Source: Maridesulfovibrio sp.
GTDB taxonomy: Bacteria > Desulfobacterota > Desulfovibrionia > Desulfovibrionales > Desulfovibrionaceae
DNA: 64,000 bases
Direction: 5' to 3'
NCBI RefSeq assembly: GCF_963678865.1
Contig: NZ_OY787459.1
Location: 2,942,501 to 3,006,500, forward strand
Within the stretch, counting starts at the first letter, position 1. Each line of letters starts with the position of its first letter. A program made the position numbers and the translations under genes. Positions 9,065 through 19,153 of this stretch are shown here, piece by piece. The notes beneath the pieces were generated by a model, which was not told the origin of the DNA, did not search any database, and saw nothing but the letters and a program-made list of their open reading frames with translations.

Positions 9065-9157
9065 CAAGTTCAGATAGACAATTGCTCAACGATAGAAAAC
9101 GGACACGGTAACAATGAACTGAGTCTGAAATCAAAAATCCATTTTTGGAGGAAAAAG

Positions 9158-9976
9158 ATGAAAAAAATTATTGCTCTCGTCGCTGTTATGGTAATGGCAT
9201 TTACAGGTTCCGCATTCGCAGGTTCCATTCAGGTTAAAGGCTCCACAACTGTTCTGCCCCTGATGCAGAAAGCTGCTGAAGCTTTTATGAAAGCTAACCC
9301 CAACGTTTCCATCTCCATCTCCGGTGGCGGTTCTTCCAACGGTGCTAAAGCACTGATCGACGGCACCACTGATATCGCCATGATGTCCCGCGACATGAAA
9401 GGCGGCGAAATCCAGACTGCAACTGATAACGGCCGCAAGCCCACCCAGTTCATCGTTGCTCTTGACTGCATCGTTCCTGTTGTTAACCCCGCTAACCCCG
9501 TTGCCAAACTCTCCAAAGATCAGCTCTGGGGTATCTACACCGGTAAAATCACCAACTGGAATGAGCTTGGCGGCGAAGATGCAAAGATCGTTGTTATCTC
9601 CCGTGACACTTCTTCCGGTACCTACGACTGCTGGAAAAGCAAAATCATGAAGAAAGACGGTAAGAAACATCGTGTATTCCCCGGTGCTCTTCTGCAGGCT
9701 TCCAACGGTGCTGTTGCTCAGGCTGTTGCCAAGAATAAAAAAGCAATCGGTTACGTTGGCCTCGCTTACCTGAACAAAGAACTCAAAGGTGTTGTCGTAA
9801 ATGGTGTTGCTCCTTCTGTTGCTACTGCAAAAGACGGTTCCTACCCCATCGCTCGTGGCCTGAACCTCTACACCCCCGGCGCACCTACCGGTGAAACCAA
9901 AGCTCTTATCGACTTCATGATGAGCCCCGCAGGTCAGAAGCTTGCTGCTGACACCGGTTTCATCCCCGTAAAATAG
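9158..9976 (+). CDS. pstS: Phosphate ABC transporter substrate-binding protein
   Basis: A 272-residue periplasmic phosphate-binding protein. The Sec signal peptide MKKIIALVAVMVMAFTGSA is cleaved after AFA. The mature protein has the phosphate-binding landmarks GSTTVLPLMQK, GGGSSNGAKALIDG, DIAMMSRDMK and SRDTSSGTYDCW. It is of the short PstS type rather than the longer E. coli type. A strong GGAGG ribosome site precedes ATG 9158. It is the first gene of pstS-pstC-pstA, and codon use is strongly biased, as for a highly expressed protein. A stable hairpin follows it, which would allow more PstS than permease to be made. Confidence 0.95.
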   Translation: MKKIIALVAVMVMAFTGSAFAGSIQVKGSTTVLPLMQKAAEAFMKANPNVSISISGGGSSNGAKALIDGTTDIAMMSRDMKGGEIQTATDNGRKPTQFIVALDCIVPVVNPANPVAKLSKDQLWGIYTGKITNWNELGGEDAKIVVISRDTSSGTYDCWKSKIMKKDGKKHRVFPGALLQASNGAVAQAVAKNKKAIGYVGLAYLNKELKGVVVNGVAPSVATAKDGSYPIARGLNLYTPGAPTGETKALIDFMMSPAGQKLAADTGFIPVK

Positions 9977-10016
9977 TACAGGCTTTCCGGAAAACCGGGT
10001 CCGAATAAATAATAAG

Positions 10017-10046
10017 TTCCGGGGGGACCTCAAAGTCCCCCCGGAA
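10017..10046 (+). terminator. Intra-operon hairpin between pstS and pstC
   Basis: Perfect 12-bp stem TTCCGGGGGGAC / GTCCCCCCGGAA with a six-base loop. Only a short, broken T-run follows. It probably acts as a partial terminator or as a 3' stabiliser of the pstS message, favouring the binding protein. Confidence 0.65.
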
Positions 10047-10104
10047 TTTCAAGTCTCCACCTAAGGCTAACAGTTAAACAAATTTTTATATCAGGGGAAA
10101 AGTC

Positions 10105-11457
10105 GTGATTACGTCCCGCAACATCTGTTTACTGCTTCTTATCCTTGCAGTTGTATCCGGAATTTATGCCTACAAGCTGGGCGTAAGAACCGAAGCTGAA
10201 CAGATATTTATTTCCTCAGCCGAAAAGGTTGCCCAAAGGGGTGACTATTCCAAAAGTGCTGTCGGCGCTTTGAAGAAAGTCATGATGCTTTCCAACCATG
10301 AGATTGCTGAAACCACTGCAGAGTCCTCTCTGAGTCAGGCCGAAAAGGAACTCAGGGTCAAAGAACTCGGTGCTGAATTAAACAGGGTCTACACCCATGT
10401 GCGCACCGATCCGGATGTGATGGTCAAGGGTAAAAAAGAAGGTGAGATCCTGCCTATGATCAAAGCCAGTGCCCAAAGCATGGTTTCTTCCAGAAGTACG
10501 GGTTGGTATGTGCTGAGCGGAATACTCGGTTTTGTGGGACTCGCGATTTTGGGTATTTCCTCCCTTTCCCTTGGCAGGCGCACCACCGAACGAATCATTC
10601 ATTCAATTTTTTTGATCACTGCATTTACTTCCATTCTGGTACTTTTCCTGATCATGATGTTCCTCTTTATTGAAGGGATGCCGATTTTTAAGCACGTATC
10701 TGTCACTGATTTTCTTTTCGGACACGAATGGTATCCTACTGACGAAGACCCCGCTTTCGGTATCTGGCCTCTTATTGTCGGCTCCGGTGCGGTTACGATG
10801 CTGTCTTCGGTTATCGCTATTCCTCTTGGGGTCATGACTGCAATTTATCTTGCCGAAATTGCTCCGCTTAAGGTCCGCAATATTGTTAAACCTGCAGTGG
10901 AGATGCTCGCAGCCCTGCCTTCAGTCGTTATCGGATTTTTCGGTATGGTTGTTGTCGCTCCGTTTTTACAGGATACTTTCGACATCGCAGTCGGGCTGAA
11001 CCTGTTCAACGCATCAGTAATGCTGGCTTTCATGGCTGTTCCGACCATCACCAGCCTTTCAGAGGACGCGCTGTATTCCGTCCCGCCGGAACTCAAAGAG
11101 GCTTCCCTCGCTCTTGGGGCCACTCACTGGCAGTCCATATATAAGGTAATTGTTCCAGCTTCACTTTCCGGTATTTCCACCGGGGTTATACTCGGTATGG
11201 CCCGTTCCATAGGTGAAACCATGGTTGTGCTCATGGTTGCCGGCGGTGCCGGTTTGCTGCCCGGATCAATTTTCGATCCGGTCCGCCCCATGCCCGCATC
11301 CATTGCTGCGGAAATGGGCGAAGCCCCTTTTCACAGTGACCACTACTACGCACTTTTTGCCATCGGTATGGTGCTTTTCCTCTTCACCATGGCTTTCAAC
11401 CTCATTGCGGATTATGTGGCCCATAAATACAAGCAGGTCGGTTCCGCTACTTTATAA
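10105..11457 (+). CDS. pstC: Phosphate ABC transporter permease PstC with extended N-terminus
   Basis: A 450-residue inner-membrane permease that forms the phosphate channel with PstA. The C-terminal ~280 residues are a standard ABC permease domain: GAVTMLSSVIAIPLGVMTAIYL, and the EAA loop EASLALGATHWQSIYKVIVP that contacts the ATPase. The first ~140 residues are additional: one transmembrane helix (residues 5-23), a periplasmic helical stretch rich in Glu and Lys, and a second helix near 130-150. Canonical PstC is about 300-330 residues, so this is a larger variant. It starts at GTG 10105 with AGGGGAAA upstream, after an intra-operon hairpin. Confidence 0.92.
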   Translation: MITSRNICLLLLILAVVSGIYAYKLGVRTEAEQIFISSAEKVAQRGDYSKSAVGALKKVMMLSNHEIAETTAESSLSQAEKELRVKELGAELNRVYTHVRTDPDVMVKGKKEGEILPMIKASAQSMVSSRSTGWYVLSGILGFVGLAILGISSLSLGRRTTERIIHSIFLITAFTSILVLFLIMMFLFIEGMPIFKHVSVTDFLFGHEWYPTDEDPAFGIWPLIVGSGAVTMLSSVIAIPLGVMTAIYLAEIAPLKVRNIVKPAVEMLAALPSVVIGFFGMVVVAPFLQDTFDIAVGLNLFNASVMLAFMAVPTITSLSEDALYSVPPELKEASLALGATHWQSIYKVIVPASLSGISTGVILGMARSIGETMVVLMVAGGAGLLPGSIFDPVRPMPASIAAEMGEAPFHSDHYYALFAIGMVLFLFTMAFNLIADYVAHKYKQVGSATL

Positions 11458-11478
11458 CTGAAACGCACGGGAAAATCG

Positions 11479-12435
11479 GTGAAAGAAATGAACAATGCAG
11501 AAACTATAGAACAAGTGGATTCCATGATGGAAAGTAATATAGAAGTGGCCGAGACCATGATGGAGCCCGGCAAAGATAATTATTCGATGAGGGAGAAGAT
11601 CCAGAAAGTTGTCTTCCTGCTGTTTAAAGGCGCAGCGGCAATTAACGGGCTTGCGCTGCTGGTTATTGTAGGCTTTGTCTTATATTACGGCCTTCCGGCC
11701 ATGAGCTGGGAATTCCTCACTGAAAATCCCCGCGAATCCATGACTGCCGGAGGTATCCTGCCCTGTATCGTAGGAACCATCGTTCTCAGTTATGGAGCGC
11801 TGATGATTGCCCTGCCATGGGGGATTGCCACTGCAATCTATCTTAATGAATATGCTACCTCTCCCAGACTTGTGCGTATCATCCGTCTTGGTATTAATAA
11901 CCTTGCCGGTGTACCCTCCGTTGTTTTCGGACTATTCGGGCTTTCCCTTTTTGTTACCGTTATGGGGATGGGCGTAAGTATCATGGCCGGGGTCTGTACC
12001 CTCGGAGCGCTGGCCCTGCCGCTGGTTATCGGTGCCTCTGAAGAAGCCTTGCGTTCTGTTCCGCAGACCTATCGCGAAGCATCTCTCGGTCTCGGAGCAA
12101 CCAAATGGCAGACTATCTACAAGGTTGTGCTGCCCGCTGCGCTGCCCGGCATGCTTACCGGGGCAATCCTGACTCTTTCCAGAGCGGCAGGAGAAACCGC
12201 TGCCATCATGTTTACGGCAGCAGTGTTTTTTACACCTGAAATGCCGCAATCTCTTTTCGATGACGTGATGGCGCTTCCTTACCACATTTATGTTCTGGCA
12301 ACTGCCGGGACTGAGATCGAGAAAACAAGGCATATCCAGTATGGTACTTCCCTTGTGTTGATTACCCTTGTGCTGAGCATGAACCTGCTGGCCATTTTCA
12401 TCAGGGCCAAGATGCAGAAAAAAGGGAATAAGTAA
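11479..12435 (+). CDS. pstA: Phosphate ABC transporter permease PstA
   Basis: A 318-residue inner-membrane permease, partner of PstC. The ABC permease domain includes GGILPCIVGTIVLSYGALMIALPWG and the EAA loop EASLGLGATKWQTIYKVVLP. The first ~40 residues are acidic and cytoplasmic. GTG 11479 follows the pstC stop by 21 bases; ATG 11488 in the same frame is an alternative start. The operon stops here at a hairpin: no pstB ATPase or phoU gene follows, so the ATPase must be encoded elsewhere. Confidence 0.92.
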   Translation: MKEMNNAETIEQVDSMMESNIEVAETMMEPGKDNYSMREKIQKVVFLLFKGAAAINGLALLVIVGFVLYYGLPAMSWEFLTENPRESMTAGGILPCIVGTIVLSYGALMIALPWGIATAIYLNEYATSPRLVRIIRLGINNLAGVPSVVFGLFGLSLFVTVMGMGVSIMAGVCTLGALALPLVIGASEEALRSVPQTYREASLGLGATKWQTIYKVVLPAALPGMLTGAILTLSRAAGETAAIMFTAAVFFTPEMPQSLFDDVMALPYHIYVLATAGTEIEKTRHIQYGTSLVLITLVLSMNLLAIFIRAKMQKKGNK

Positions 12436-12463
12436 TTTTATCCTCACCCTCTTGACCGTGCTT

Positions 12464-12499
12464 GAAACGGCCTGAGCGCTCATGCGTACGGGCCGTTTC
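12464..12499 (+). terminator. Terminator-like hairpin after pstA
   Basis: Stem GAAACGGCC / GGCCGTTTC with an 18-base loop, followed by TATTTGTT. It lies between the end of pstA and the convergent diguanylate cyclase gene. The T-run is weak. Confidence 0.6.
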
Positions 12500-12550
12500 T
12501 ATTTGTTGAACCAATGATAATCAGTGAAAAGATTGTCTGCTGAGGGCTGG

Positions 12551-13450
12551 TTACTCTTCAACGTGAACGCAGTTACGACCGGATTGTTTACATAAATAAA
12601 CCTGCTTGTCGGCCCGCCTGATGGCTGAACAAATTGTTTCGTCCGGTCTGACCATTGTCCCCCCAATTGATGCGGTAACTGAGATCTGCTCGTTTTTGAT
12701 GTCAATCCATGATGCTTCGATCAATCTCCGGAGACGCTCGGCGAGCTTCGAAAGCTCTTTTAAATTGACACCAGGAACAAAAATTACAAATTCTTCCCCT
12801 CCCCAGCGGCTGGCAATGTCAGTCGGACGTAAGGCTGAAGACATTGTATTTGCCACCATAGTCAGAACCTTATCGCCTGTTTCGTGACCAAATTTATCGT
12901 TAACTGTTTTAAAATGATCAATATCTAGAAATAGAATCCCAAGACTTAGGTCAGTCTGTTTTATAGACGTTTCAAAGTGAGCCGCTGCCAGATCCATGCA
13001 GCGTCTATTCGCTATACCGGTAAGCGGGTCTGTCATAGCTTCCTGACGCAACAATTCCAGCTCTTTCGTCAGATCAGTCGGTCCTTCGATTTTGGAAAAA
13101 ACCTCTGCTGCACCTGTAATTCGTCCAAGTTCATCTCTTATCGGAAATGATTTTACATTGATCAAAACTCGATGGCCAAGTTTGTGGTGCATGTATACAT
13201 TGGCTTCACGGATTTTCCCGTCATGCATTGTTGCTTCAAGCGGGCACCCATTTTCGCATAGGTTTATTCCATTCTCATCAACGTGGCGGAGCATATTGTT
13301 CTCGCACCTGACACCTTCAACTTCAGCAGAGGAATATCCGGCCAGTCTTTCTGCTCCTTTGTTCCAAAAAGTTATGGCTTTATCCCTATTAAGGAAGTAA
13401 ATCCCATCAGTTATCGCATTTAAAAAATCTTTGCTGAATATATCTGTCAT
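12551..13450 (-). CDS. PAS-GGDEF diguanylate cyclase
   Basis: A 299-residue cytoplasmic protein. The PAS domain (about residues 5-125: IYFLNRDKAITFWNKGAERL) is joined by a short helix (TKELELLRQEAMTDPLTGIANR) to a GGDEF domain. The active-site loop is GGEEF, a functional variant, and the upstream RPTD, at the usual five-residue spacing, is a product-inhibition I-site. It should make c-di-GMP from two GTP in response to a signal on the PAS domain. Two Cys in the PAS region (residues near CENNMLRH and CENGCPLEA) are a possible redox or haem feature. It stands alone; a 35-base palindrome lies upstream of its start. Confidence 0.9.
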   Translation of the reverse strand: MTDIFSKDFLNAITDGIYFLNRDKAITFWNKGAERLAGYSSAEVEGVRCENNMLRHVDENGINLCENGCPLEATMHDGKIREANVYMHHKLGHRVLINVKSFPIRDELGRITGAAEVFSKIEGPTDLTKELELLRQEAMTDPLTGIANRRCMDLAAAHFETSIKQTDLSLGILFLDIDHFKTVNDKFGHETGDKVLTMVANTMSSALRPTDIASRWGGEEFVIFVPGVNLKELSKLAERLRRLIEASWIDIKNEQISVTASIGGTMVRPDETICSAIRRADKQVYLCKQSGRNCVHVEE

Positions 13451-13483
13451 AATGGCCCGAGCTTATATCTAATTGTTGTGTTC

Positions 13484-13518
13484 CCAGTACTAACAATAAG
13501 CATTATTGTTAGTATTGG
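13484..13518 (-). promoter_or_regulatory. 35-base palindrome upstream of the diguanylate cyclase gene
   Basis: Arms of 16 bases (13484-13499 and 13503-13518) match with one mismatch around a three-base centre; the inner half is ACTAACAATAA / TTATTGTTAGT. There is no T-run in either direction. It sits about 35-70 bases before the cyclase start, where a repressor or activator dimer could bind. Confidence 0.5.
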
Positions 13519-13561
13519 TCAACTTTTGCCTTTATATCTATATCGTGATTCCGGTGTAAGT

Positions 13562-14515
13562 CTATGATTTGTGTTCAGGACCATACCAGAGCGGCGGTCT
13601 GTCCGGGGCATCTTTTCTCGCGCAGCCCTGCCAAATCCCCTTAGCTTTCATGGTCTGCTCTATTTCATTGAGCACCTTGCGTTTCTGACGCACCCATTCC
13701 GGAGCAATAAGTTCTCCGGGTACGGCATCTGCTTTGAGACGATGAATTACAATGTCCGGCCTCAGAATTGAGATGGCTTCTACCAGCACGTTTATGTAGA
13801 CGTCTTTTTCAATGGGGGTATATTTGCCGGCATCATAAAGTTTTTTGAGAGGAGTACCTTTGCAGACGAAAAGGTTATGGAATTTGATCCCGGCAATAGG
13901 CAGGCCGTTAAGAAAACGGACTGATTCAAGAAAATCTTCAGTGGTTTCTCCGGGCAGACCGGCAATGAGATGGGCGCAAACATCAACCCCGTGCCTGTTG
14001 GCCATTTTCACGGCTTCGGCAAATTGTTCGGCGCTGTGTCCGCGGTTAATGCGCTTCAGTGTCGTGTTGTTGGAGCTTTGCAGGCCGAGGTCGAGCCATG
14101 TTTCCTTAAGTCCGAGGCTTTTGATCAGGGCCAGTTTGTCGTCATCAAGGCAGTCGGGGCGCGTACCGATGCAGATTCCTGAAAGTCCGGGTAATCCTTC
14201 AAGCTGGTCGAGGGCACATTTCAACTCTTCACGGCTGCAATATGTGTTGGAGTAGGATTGCAGATAAGCGAGGTAAAGTCTGGCTGTGTATAGCTTGGAT
14301 AATTTTTCCTGCCAGTGGTACCACTGTTCGGGGATGGACATGGAAAGGCCGTGCAGGCCGGAGCCCGATCCCTGAGGACTGCAGAAAATACATCCCTTGC
14401 GGGAAATTGAACCGTCACGGTTTGGACAGGTAAAACCGAAATCGAGCGGGATTTTTTGAACCCGTTCCCCGAAGCTTTGCCGCAGACGGGCGGCCAGACC
14501 GTAAAAACGGTGCAT
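13562..14515 (-). CDS. TIGR01212-family radical SAM protein
   Basis: A 317-residue radical SAM enzyme of the YhcC/TIGR01212 family. The cluster-binding region is CPNRDGSISRKGCIFC, where the first Cys and a CxxC pair supply the three ligands in the family's spaced arrangement. SAM-binding features follow, including GLSGICIGTRPDCL, ETWLDLGLQSSNN and HLIAGLPGETTEDFLES. The substrate is not established; homologues have been compared to the Elp3-type radical SAM proteins. A clear GGAG site precedes ATG 14515. It reads away from mreB and has no operon partners. Confidence 0.9.
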   Translation of the reverse strand: MHRFYGLAARLRQSFGERVQKIPLDFGFTCPNRDGSISRKGCIFCSPQGSGSGLHGLSMSIPEQWYHWQEKLSKLYTARLYLAYLQSYSNTYCSREELKCALDQLEGLPGLSGICIGTRPDCLDDDKLALIKSLGLKETWLDLGLQSSNNTTLKRINRGHSAEQFAEAVKMANRHGVDVCAHLIAGLPGETTEDFLESVRFLNGLPIAGIKFHNLFVCKGTPLKKLYDAGKYTPIEKDVYINVLVEAISILRPDIVIHRLKADAVPGELIAPEWVRQKRKVLNEIEQTMKAKGIWQGCARKDAPDRPPLWYGPEHKS

Positions 14516-14661
14516 GGGTACTCCTTTTTACGGGCAGGGGTTGCCCGAATTAATTCCAAGATTGAAAATATATACGTTTGTACGGATCATTGTCCCTAAA
14601 ATTCAGCTACTGTCCGAAGTGTTCTAATGTGTTGCCTGCCACACTTTCTTCTGCTAGTTAA

Positions 14662-15789
<1,128 letters not shown>

Positions 15790-15813
15790 ATCCGCTTCTT
15801 TTGCCGCGGAGGA

Positions 15814-15903
15814 ATCGAGTGCATCGGTTACGGCTGAGGGCATAGTTTTTTACAGATCCGATCTGTAAAAAACTATGTCCTCAGAAAAGCATTGCACTCG
15901 GAT
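15814..15903 (+). other. Long imperfect hairpin between mreB and mreC
   Basis: A 25-bp inverted repeat (15834-15858 with 15860-15884, one mismatch) has almost no loop. It is enclosed by an outer 8-bp pair, CGAGTGCA at 15816 and TGCACTCG at 15893. Together they would fold about 85 bases into a single stem. There is no T-run after the stem, so it is not a classical terminator. It could be an RNase III site, an RNA-stability element, a regulatory operator, or a small mobile repeat. Confidence 0.7.
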
Positions 15904-16014
15904 TTGAGATTGATTTCAACTTTCTCTGTCCGGACTCTCGTCTTTCTGGTTATAGCTTTTTTAATTTTCTGATTTTGTATTCAATCTCTGCTTTTCTTTT
16001 ACAGAGGATTAAGT

Positions 16015-16905
16015 GTGAAGCTTAAGCGCGCCGCTATAGCCGTCATTATTGGCCTGTTTGTTTACCTCAGTCTCTATTCTTGGAACCTGAGGTCGGGGCA
16101 ACTGGATCGCCTGGCCGGGTTTACCGGACTTGAAATCGTTAAATGGGTTTTGTGGCCCTGCGAGTGGGTTCATGACCAATCTGTTGAATTTCTTGATAAG
16201 TATGTCTATCTGGTGGGGCTGAAACAGTTAAACGACCAACTGAGTTCCCAGAATGACCTTATGCGGCTTGAGATCATGAAGTTGCGGGAAAAAGCCGCTG
16301 AAGCCGAACGCTTTCAGCAGCTTCTGGAAATCAAACCTGTTCAGGGCTGGAAGACAAACGGCGCCCGTATAATCGCCCACCGCATGGGGCCGACAGCAGC
16401 CCTTGATTCTATCATCCTCAATAAAGGTGTCACCTCCGGAGTTGGTTCTGATACACCGGTCCTTAGTCCATTGGGCGTTTTAGGGAGGGTGACAGAGCCG
16501 GGACTGAGTGCCTCCAAAGCTTTGCTTCTTACTGATTTGAACAGCAGGATTTCTGTGCGCGGGCAACTTCACCGCTCCACAGGGTTGCTGGTTGGTAATG
16601 GGGAAGGAGAACCGCTCAGTGTAAAATACATGAAGCTCAACGCTCCGGTTACAGATGGTGAAATTCTGGTTACATCCGGCCTTGCCGGTATTTTTCCCCC
16701 GGGCTTGCCAGTGGCAAGAATTGTTTCTGTTGAGCGTTCAGATATTTCTCTTTTTCTTGATGTTGAGGCGGAGCCGCTGGTGGATATGGATAACGTTGAA
16801 GAGGTCCTTCTGCTGCGCCGGGTGTTACCTGAAACCAATTCCACACAAGGCATCGTGAATTCTACAGCGCTGGTCAATAACTCCACTGTCACTGAAGGGG
16901 GGTAA
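16015..16905 (+). CDS. mreC: Rod shape-determining protein MreC
   Basis: A 296-residue bitopic membrane protein that links MreB to the periplasmic wall enzymes and activates PBP2. One transmembrane helix near residues 5-22 is followed by a coiled coil (about 70-105) and the beta-domain with VTSGVGSDTPVLSPLGVLGRVTEPG. The C-terminal ~25 residues are Thr/Ser/Asn-rich and poorly conserved. The start is GTG 16015 with AGAGGA upstream. mreD follows after only three bases. Confidence 0.93.
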   Translation: MKLKRAAIAVIIGLFVYLSLYSWNLRSGQLDRLAGFTGLEIVKWVLWPCEWVHDQSVEFLDKYVYLVGLKQLNDQLSSQNDLMRLEIMKLREKAAEAERFQQLLEIKPVQGWKTNGARIIAHRMGPTAALDSIILNKGVTSGVGSDTPVLSPLGVLGRVTEPGLSASKALLLTDLNSRISVRGQLHRSTGLLVGNGEGEPLSVKYMKLNAPVTDGEILVTSGLAGIFPPGLPVARIVSVERSDISLFLDVEAEPLVDMDNVEEVLLLRRVLPETNSTQGIVNSTALVNNSTVTEGG

Positions 16906-16908
16906 CCC

Positions 16909-17370
16909 ATGTCTTCCGCATTTTGGTGGTTCTGCTTCAGTTTTGCGGCAATATGGGCACAGAAAATTGTTCCCGGAGTTGATTTTTTTGCACCCGGTCT
17001 ACTGCTCTGTATTCAACTTGAAAAGAAATACCATACTCTTTGGCTGATCCTGATCTGGTCTCTGGTTCAGGATGGAATCGGCGGATTGCCTTTCGGTTAT
17101 TCAATTGTCTGGTACTCATCTCTTTTCTTTCTATACCGTTGCGGAGCCATGTTTTTTGATGTGCAGTCCATGATGTTCGCTTTGCTTTGCGGGGCGGTTC
17201 TGGGGGCGTTGCATCCTGCTCTGACCGCTATGATGTCCATGCTCGCCGATATGGTCTGGATGCCTGACCGCTATATTTTTGAGGGTGTTCTGCAGGCCGT
17301 TATTTTCCCTGCCGAATGGCTCCTGCTGAAATATCTCTATCCGAAAAGGTTTACACATGAGCCTGTATGA
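16909..17370 (+). CDS. mreD: Rod shape-determining protein MreD
   Basis: A 153-residue integral membrane protein with about five hydrophobic segments, placed between mreC and mrdA as in most mre clusters. Its sequence is weakly conserved, as usual for MreD; the call rests on position, size and the motif WSLVQDGIGGLPFGYS, which matches the conserved Q/D-x2-G region of the family. It overlaps the start of mrdA by 14 bases, which suggests translational coupling. Confidence 0.85.
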   Translation: MSSAFWWFCFSFAAIWAQKIVPGVDFFAPGLLLCIQLEKKYHTLWLILIWSLVQDGIGGLPFGYSIVWYSSLFFLYRCGAMFFDVQSMMFALLCGAVLGALHPALTAMMSMLADMVWMPDRYIFEGVLQAVIFPAEWLLLKYLYPKRFTHEPV

Positions 17371-19153
17371 ATCCAAGACTCAGCAGCCACCGAAAAACGG
17401 TCTGCTGCTCTTGCAGGGGCTTATTCTGCTCCTGTTTTGTATTTTTGCCTTGCGTTTCTGGTACCTGCAGATTCATAAGGGCGAATATTTTTCCGAACAG
17501 GCCCGTAATAACCAGTTGCGTCAGGATAATCTCTATGCTCCGCGCGGGTTGATCAGAGACCGCAACGGTAATCTGCTGGCAGTCAATGAACCGGCCTACG
17601 CTCTAGGTATTGTCCGCGAGGACTGCAAGAATCTTGATGCCACCCTTGAGATGGTGTCCAAGTGGTCCGGGATAGAGCTTGCTGAAATTAAAAAAGTTTT
17701 TGCAAAGATGCGGCGCAGGGTAAAACCCTTCGAGCCTCTTATCCTTGTTCCCAACCTTACTTTTGAGCAGGTGGCGGTGATTGAGGCCAACTCCATGCAT
17801 TGGCCCGGTCTGGAAGTGGTGGTCCGGCCCCGCCGCAAATATTTACAGGGTCCGCTTCTTTCGCATGTACTCGGCTATGTTGCTGAAGTGGATGTGGCGG
17901 AGTTGGAAGGTGATTCCGATCTTGCTGTAGGCGATTACGTGGGTAAGCAAGGGCTGGAGTCTGTACTGGAGAAGAGGTTCCGGGGCATTAAAGGCCGCAG
18001 GCAGAGCGAGGTCGACGCCACCGGGCGCAGGCTCAAGGAACGTATTCTGACTCCGCCAGTTGCGGGTGAAGATATTGACCTTTCCATAGATCTAGACCTG
18101 CAGGAGCTGGGCGGTAAGTTGCTTGAGGGCAAAGCCGGTGCAGTGGTGGTCATGAATCCAGATAACGGCCAGATTCTGGCCTTTGTCAGTGCTCCTTCCT
18201 ACGATAACAATGCTTTTACCGCCGGCCTTTCCCAGAAACAGTGGCTGGCTTTGCGGGATGATCAGCGTACTCCGCTGCAGAACAGGGTGATTCAGTCCGT
18301 ATACCCGCCGGGCTCGGTTTTTAAAATGACCGTGGCCGGGGCCGGCCTGCATTACGGAGTTATTACTCCCGAAGATACTATTTATTGTCCAGGTTTTACC
18401 AAGCTGGGTAAATATGTATTTCGTTGCTGGAAAAGAGGCGGACATGGAGAGACAGACCTTGAGAAGTCGCTGGTGGAGTCCTGCGATGTCTACTATTACA
18501 AGCTTGGCATGAAGTTGGGCGTAGACAAGCTGAGTGAATATGCCGTGGCTGCCGGGTTTGGAAAACCCACCGGAATATCTTTGCCCCACGAAAAAGGCGG
18601 ACTGATCCCCACCCGTAAATGGAAGCGGAAGAGGTTCGGAGAAATATGGCATCCCGGCGAAAACCTCAACTTTGCCATCGGGCAGGGGTATACCCTTGTT
18701 ACTCCCTTGCAGGTGGCACGTTCCATATCTTCCCTTATTAATGGCGGCAGGTTGCTCAGACCGCAGCTTCTGGCCGGCGAGCCTGCAGAAGAACAGGGCC
18801 GTATTCCGCTTACCGATGCACAACGTGAAATAATTCGCAAGGCTATGATCTCCACAGTAGACAAACCTCATGGAACCGCACGCAGGTTACGTATGAAGGG
18901 AGTAGTTATCGGTGGTAAAACCGGAACCGCACAGGTGGTTAAGCTGACCGAAGAACTCAAAAAAATGAAGGATAAGGATATCCCTTACAAATACCGGGAT
19001 CATGCATGGATGGCTAGTTTTGCGGAGAAAGGCACCAAGCGATACGTAGTGGTCTGCATGGTTGAGCACGGCTTGCACGGCGCCTCCGGTGCCGGTCCGG
19101 TCGTTAAGGCCATCTACGATCATATTTTCAAAGAAAAGAAGGAAAAAAAGTAA
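17357..19153 (+). CDS. mrdA: Penicillin-binding protein 2
   Basis: A 598-residue class B transpeptidase of the elongasome. It has one N-terminal transmembrane helix (residues 16-36), a dimerisation/pedestal domain (RDNLYAPRGLIRDRNGNLLAV), and the transpeptidase domain with the active serine in PPGSVFKMTVAG (SxxK), the SxN motif in VESCDVYYYKLG (S-C-D, the PBP2-type variant), and KTG in GGKTGTAQVV. It cross-links new peptidoglycan along the cylinder and works with RodA, whose gene follows directly. The start overlaps mreD by 14 bases. Confidence 0.95.
   Translation: MSLYESKTQQPPKNGLLLLQGLILLLFCIFALRFWYLQIHKGEYFSEQARNNQLRQDNLYAPRGLIRDRNGNLLAVNEPAYALGIVREDCKNLDATLEMVSKWSGIELAEIKKVFAKMRRRVKPFEPLILVPNLTFEQVAVIEANSMHWPGLEVVVRPRRKYLQGPLLSHVLGYVAEVDVAELEGDSDLAVGDYVGKQGLESVLEKRFRGIKGRRQSEVDATGRRLKERILTPPVAGEDIDLSIDLDLQELGGKLLEGKAGAVVVMNPDNGQILAFVSAPSYDNNAFTAGLSQKQWLALRDDQRTPLQNRVIQSVYPPGSVFKMTVAGAGLHYGVITPEDTIYCPGFTKLGKYVFRCWKRGGHGETDLEKSLVESCDVYYYKLGMKLGVDKLSEYAVAAGFGKPTGISLPHEKGGLIPTRKWKRKRFGEIWHPGENLNFAIGQGYTLVTPLQVARSISSLINGGRLLRPQLLAGEPAEEQGRIPLTDAQREIIRKAMISTVDKPHGTARRLRMKGVVIGGKTGTAQVVKLTEELKKMKDKDIPYKYRDHAWMASFAEKGTKRYVVVCMVEHGLHGASGAGPVVKAIYDHIFKEKKEKK

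Noticed and set aside
9131..10033. 300-codon open frame antisense to pstS
   Set aside because: Shadow of biased codon use in pstS; no start signal.
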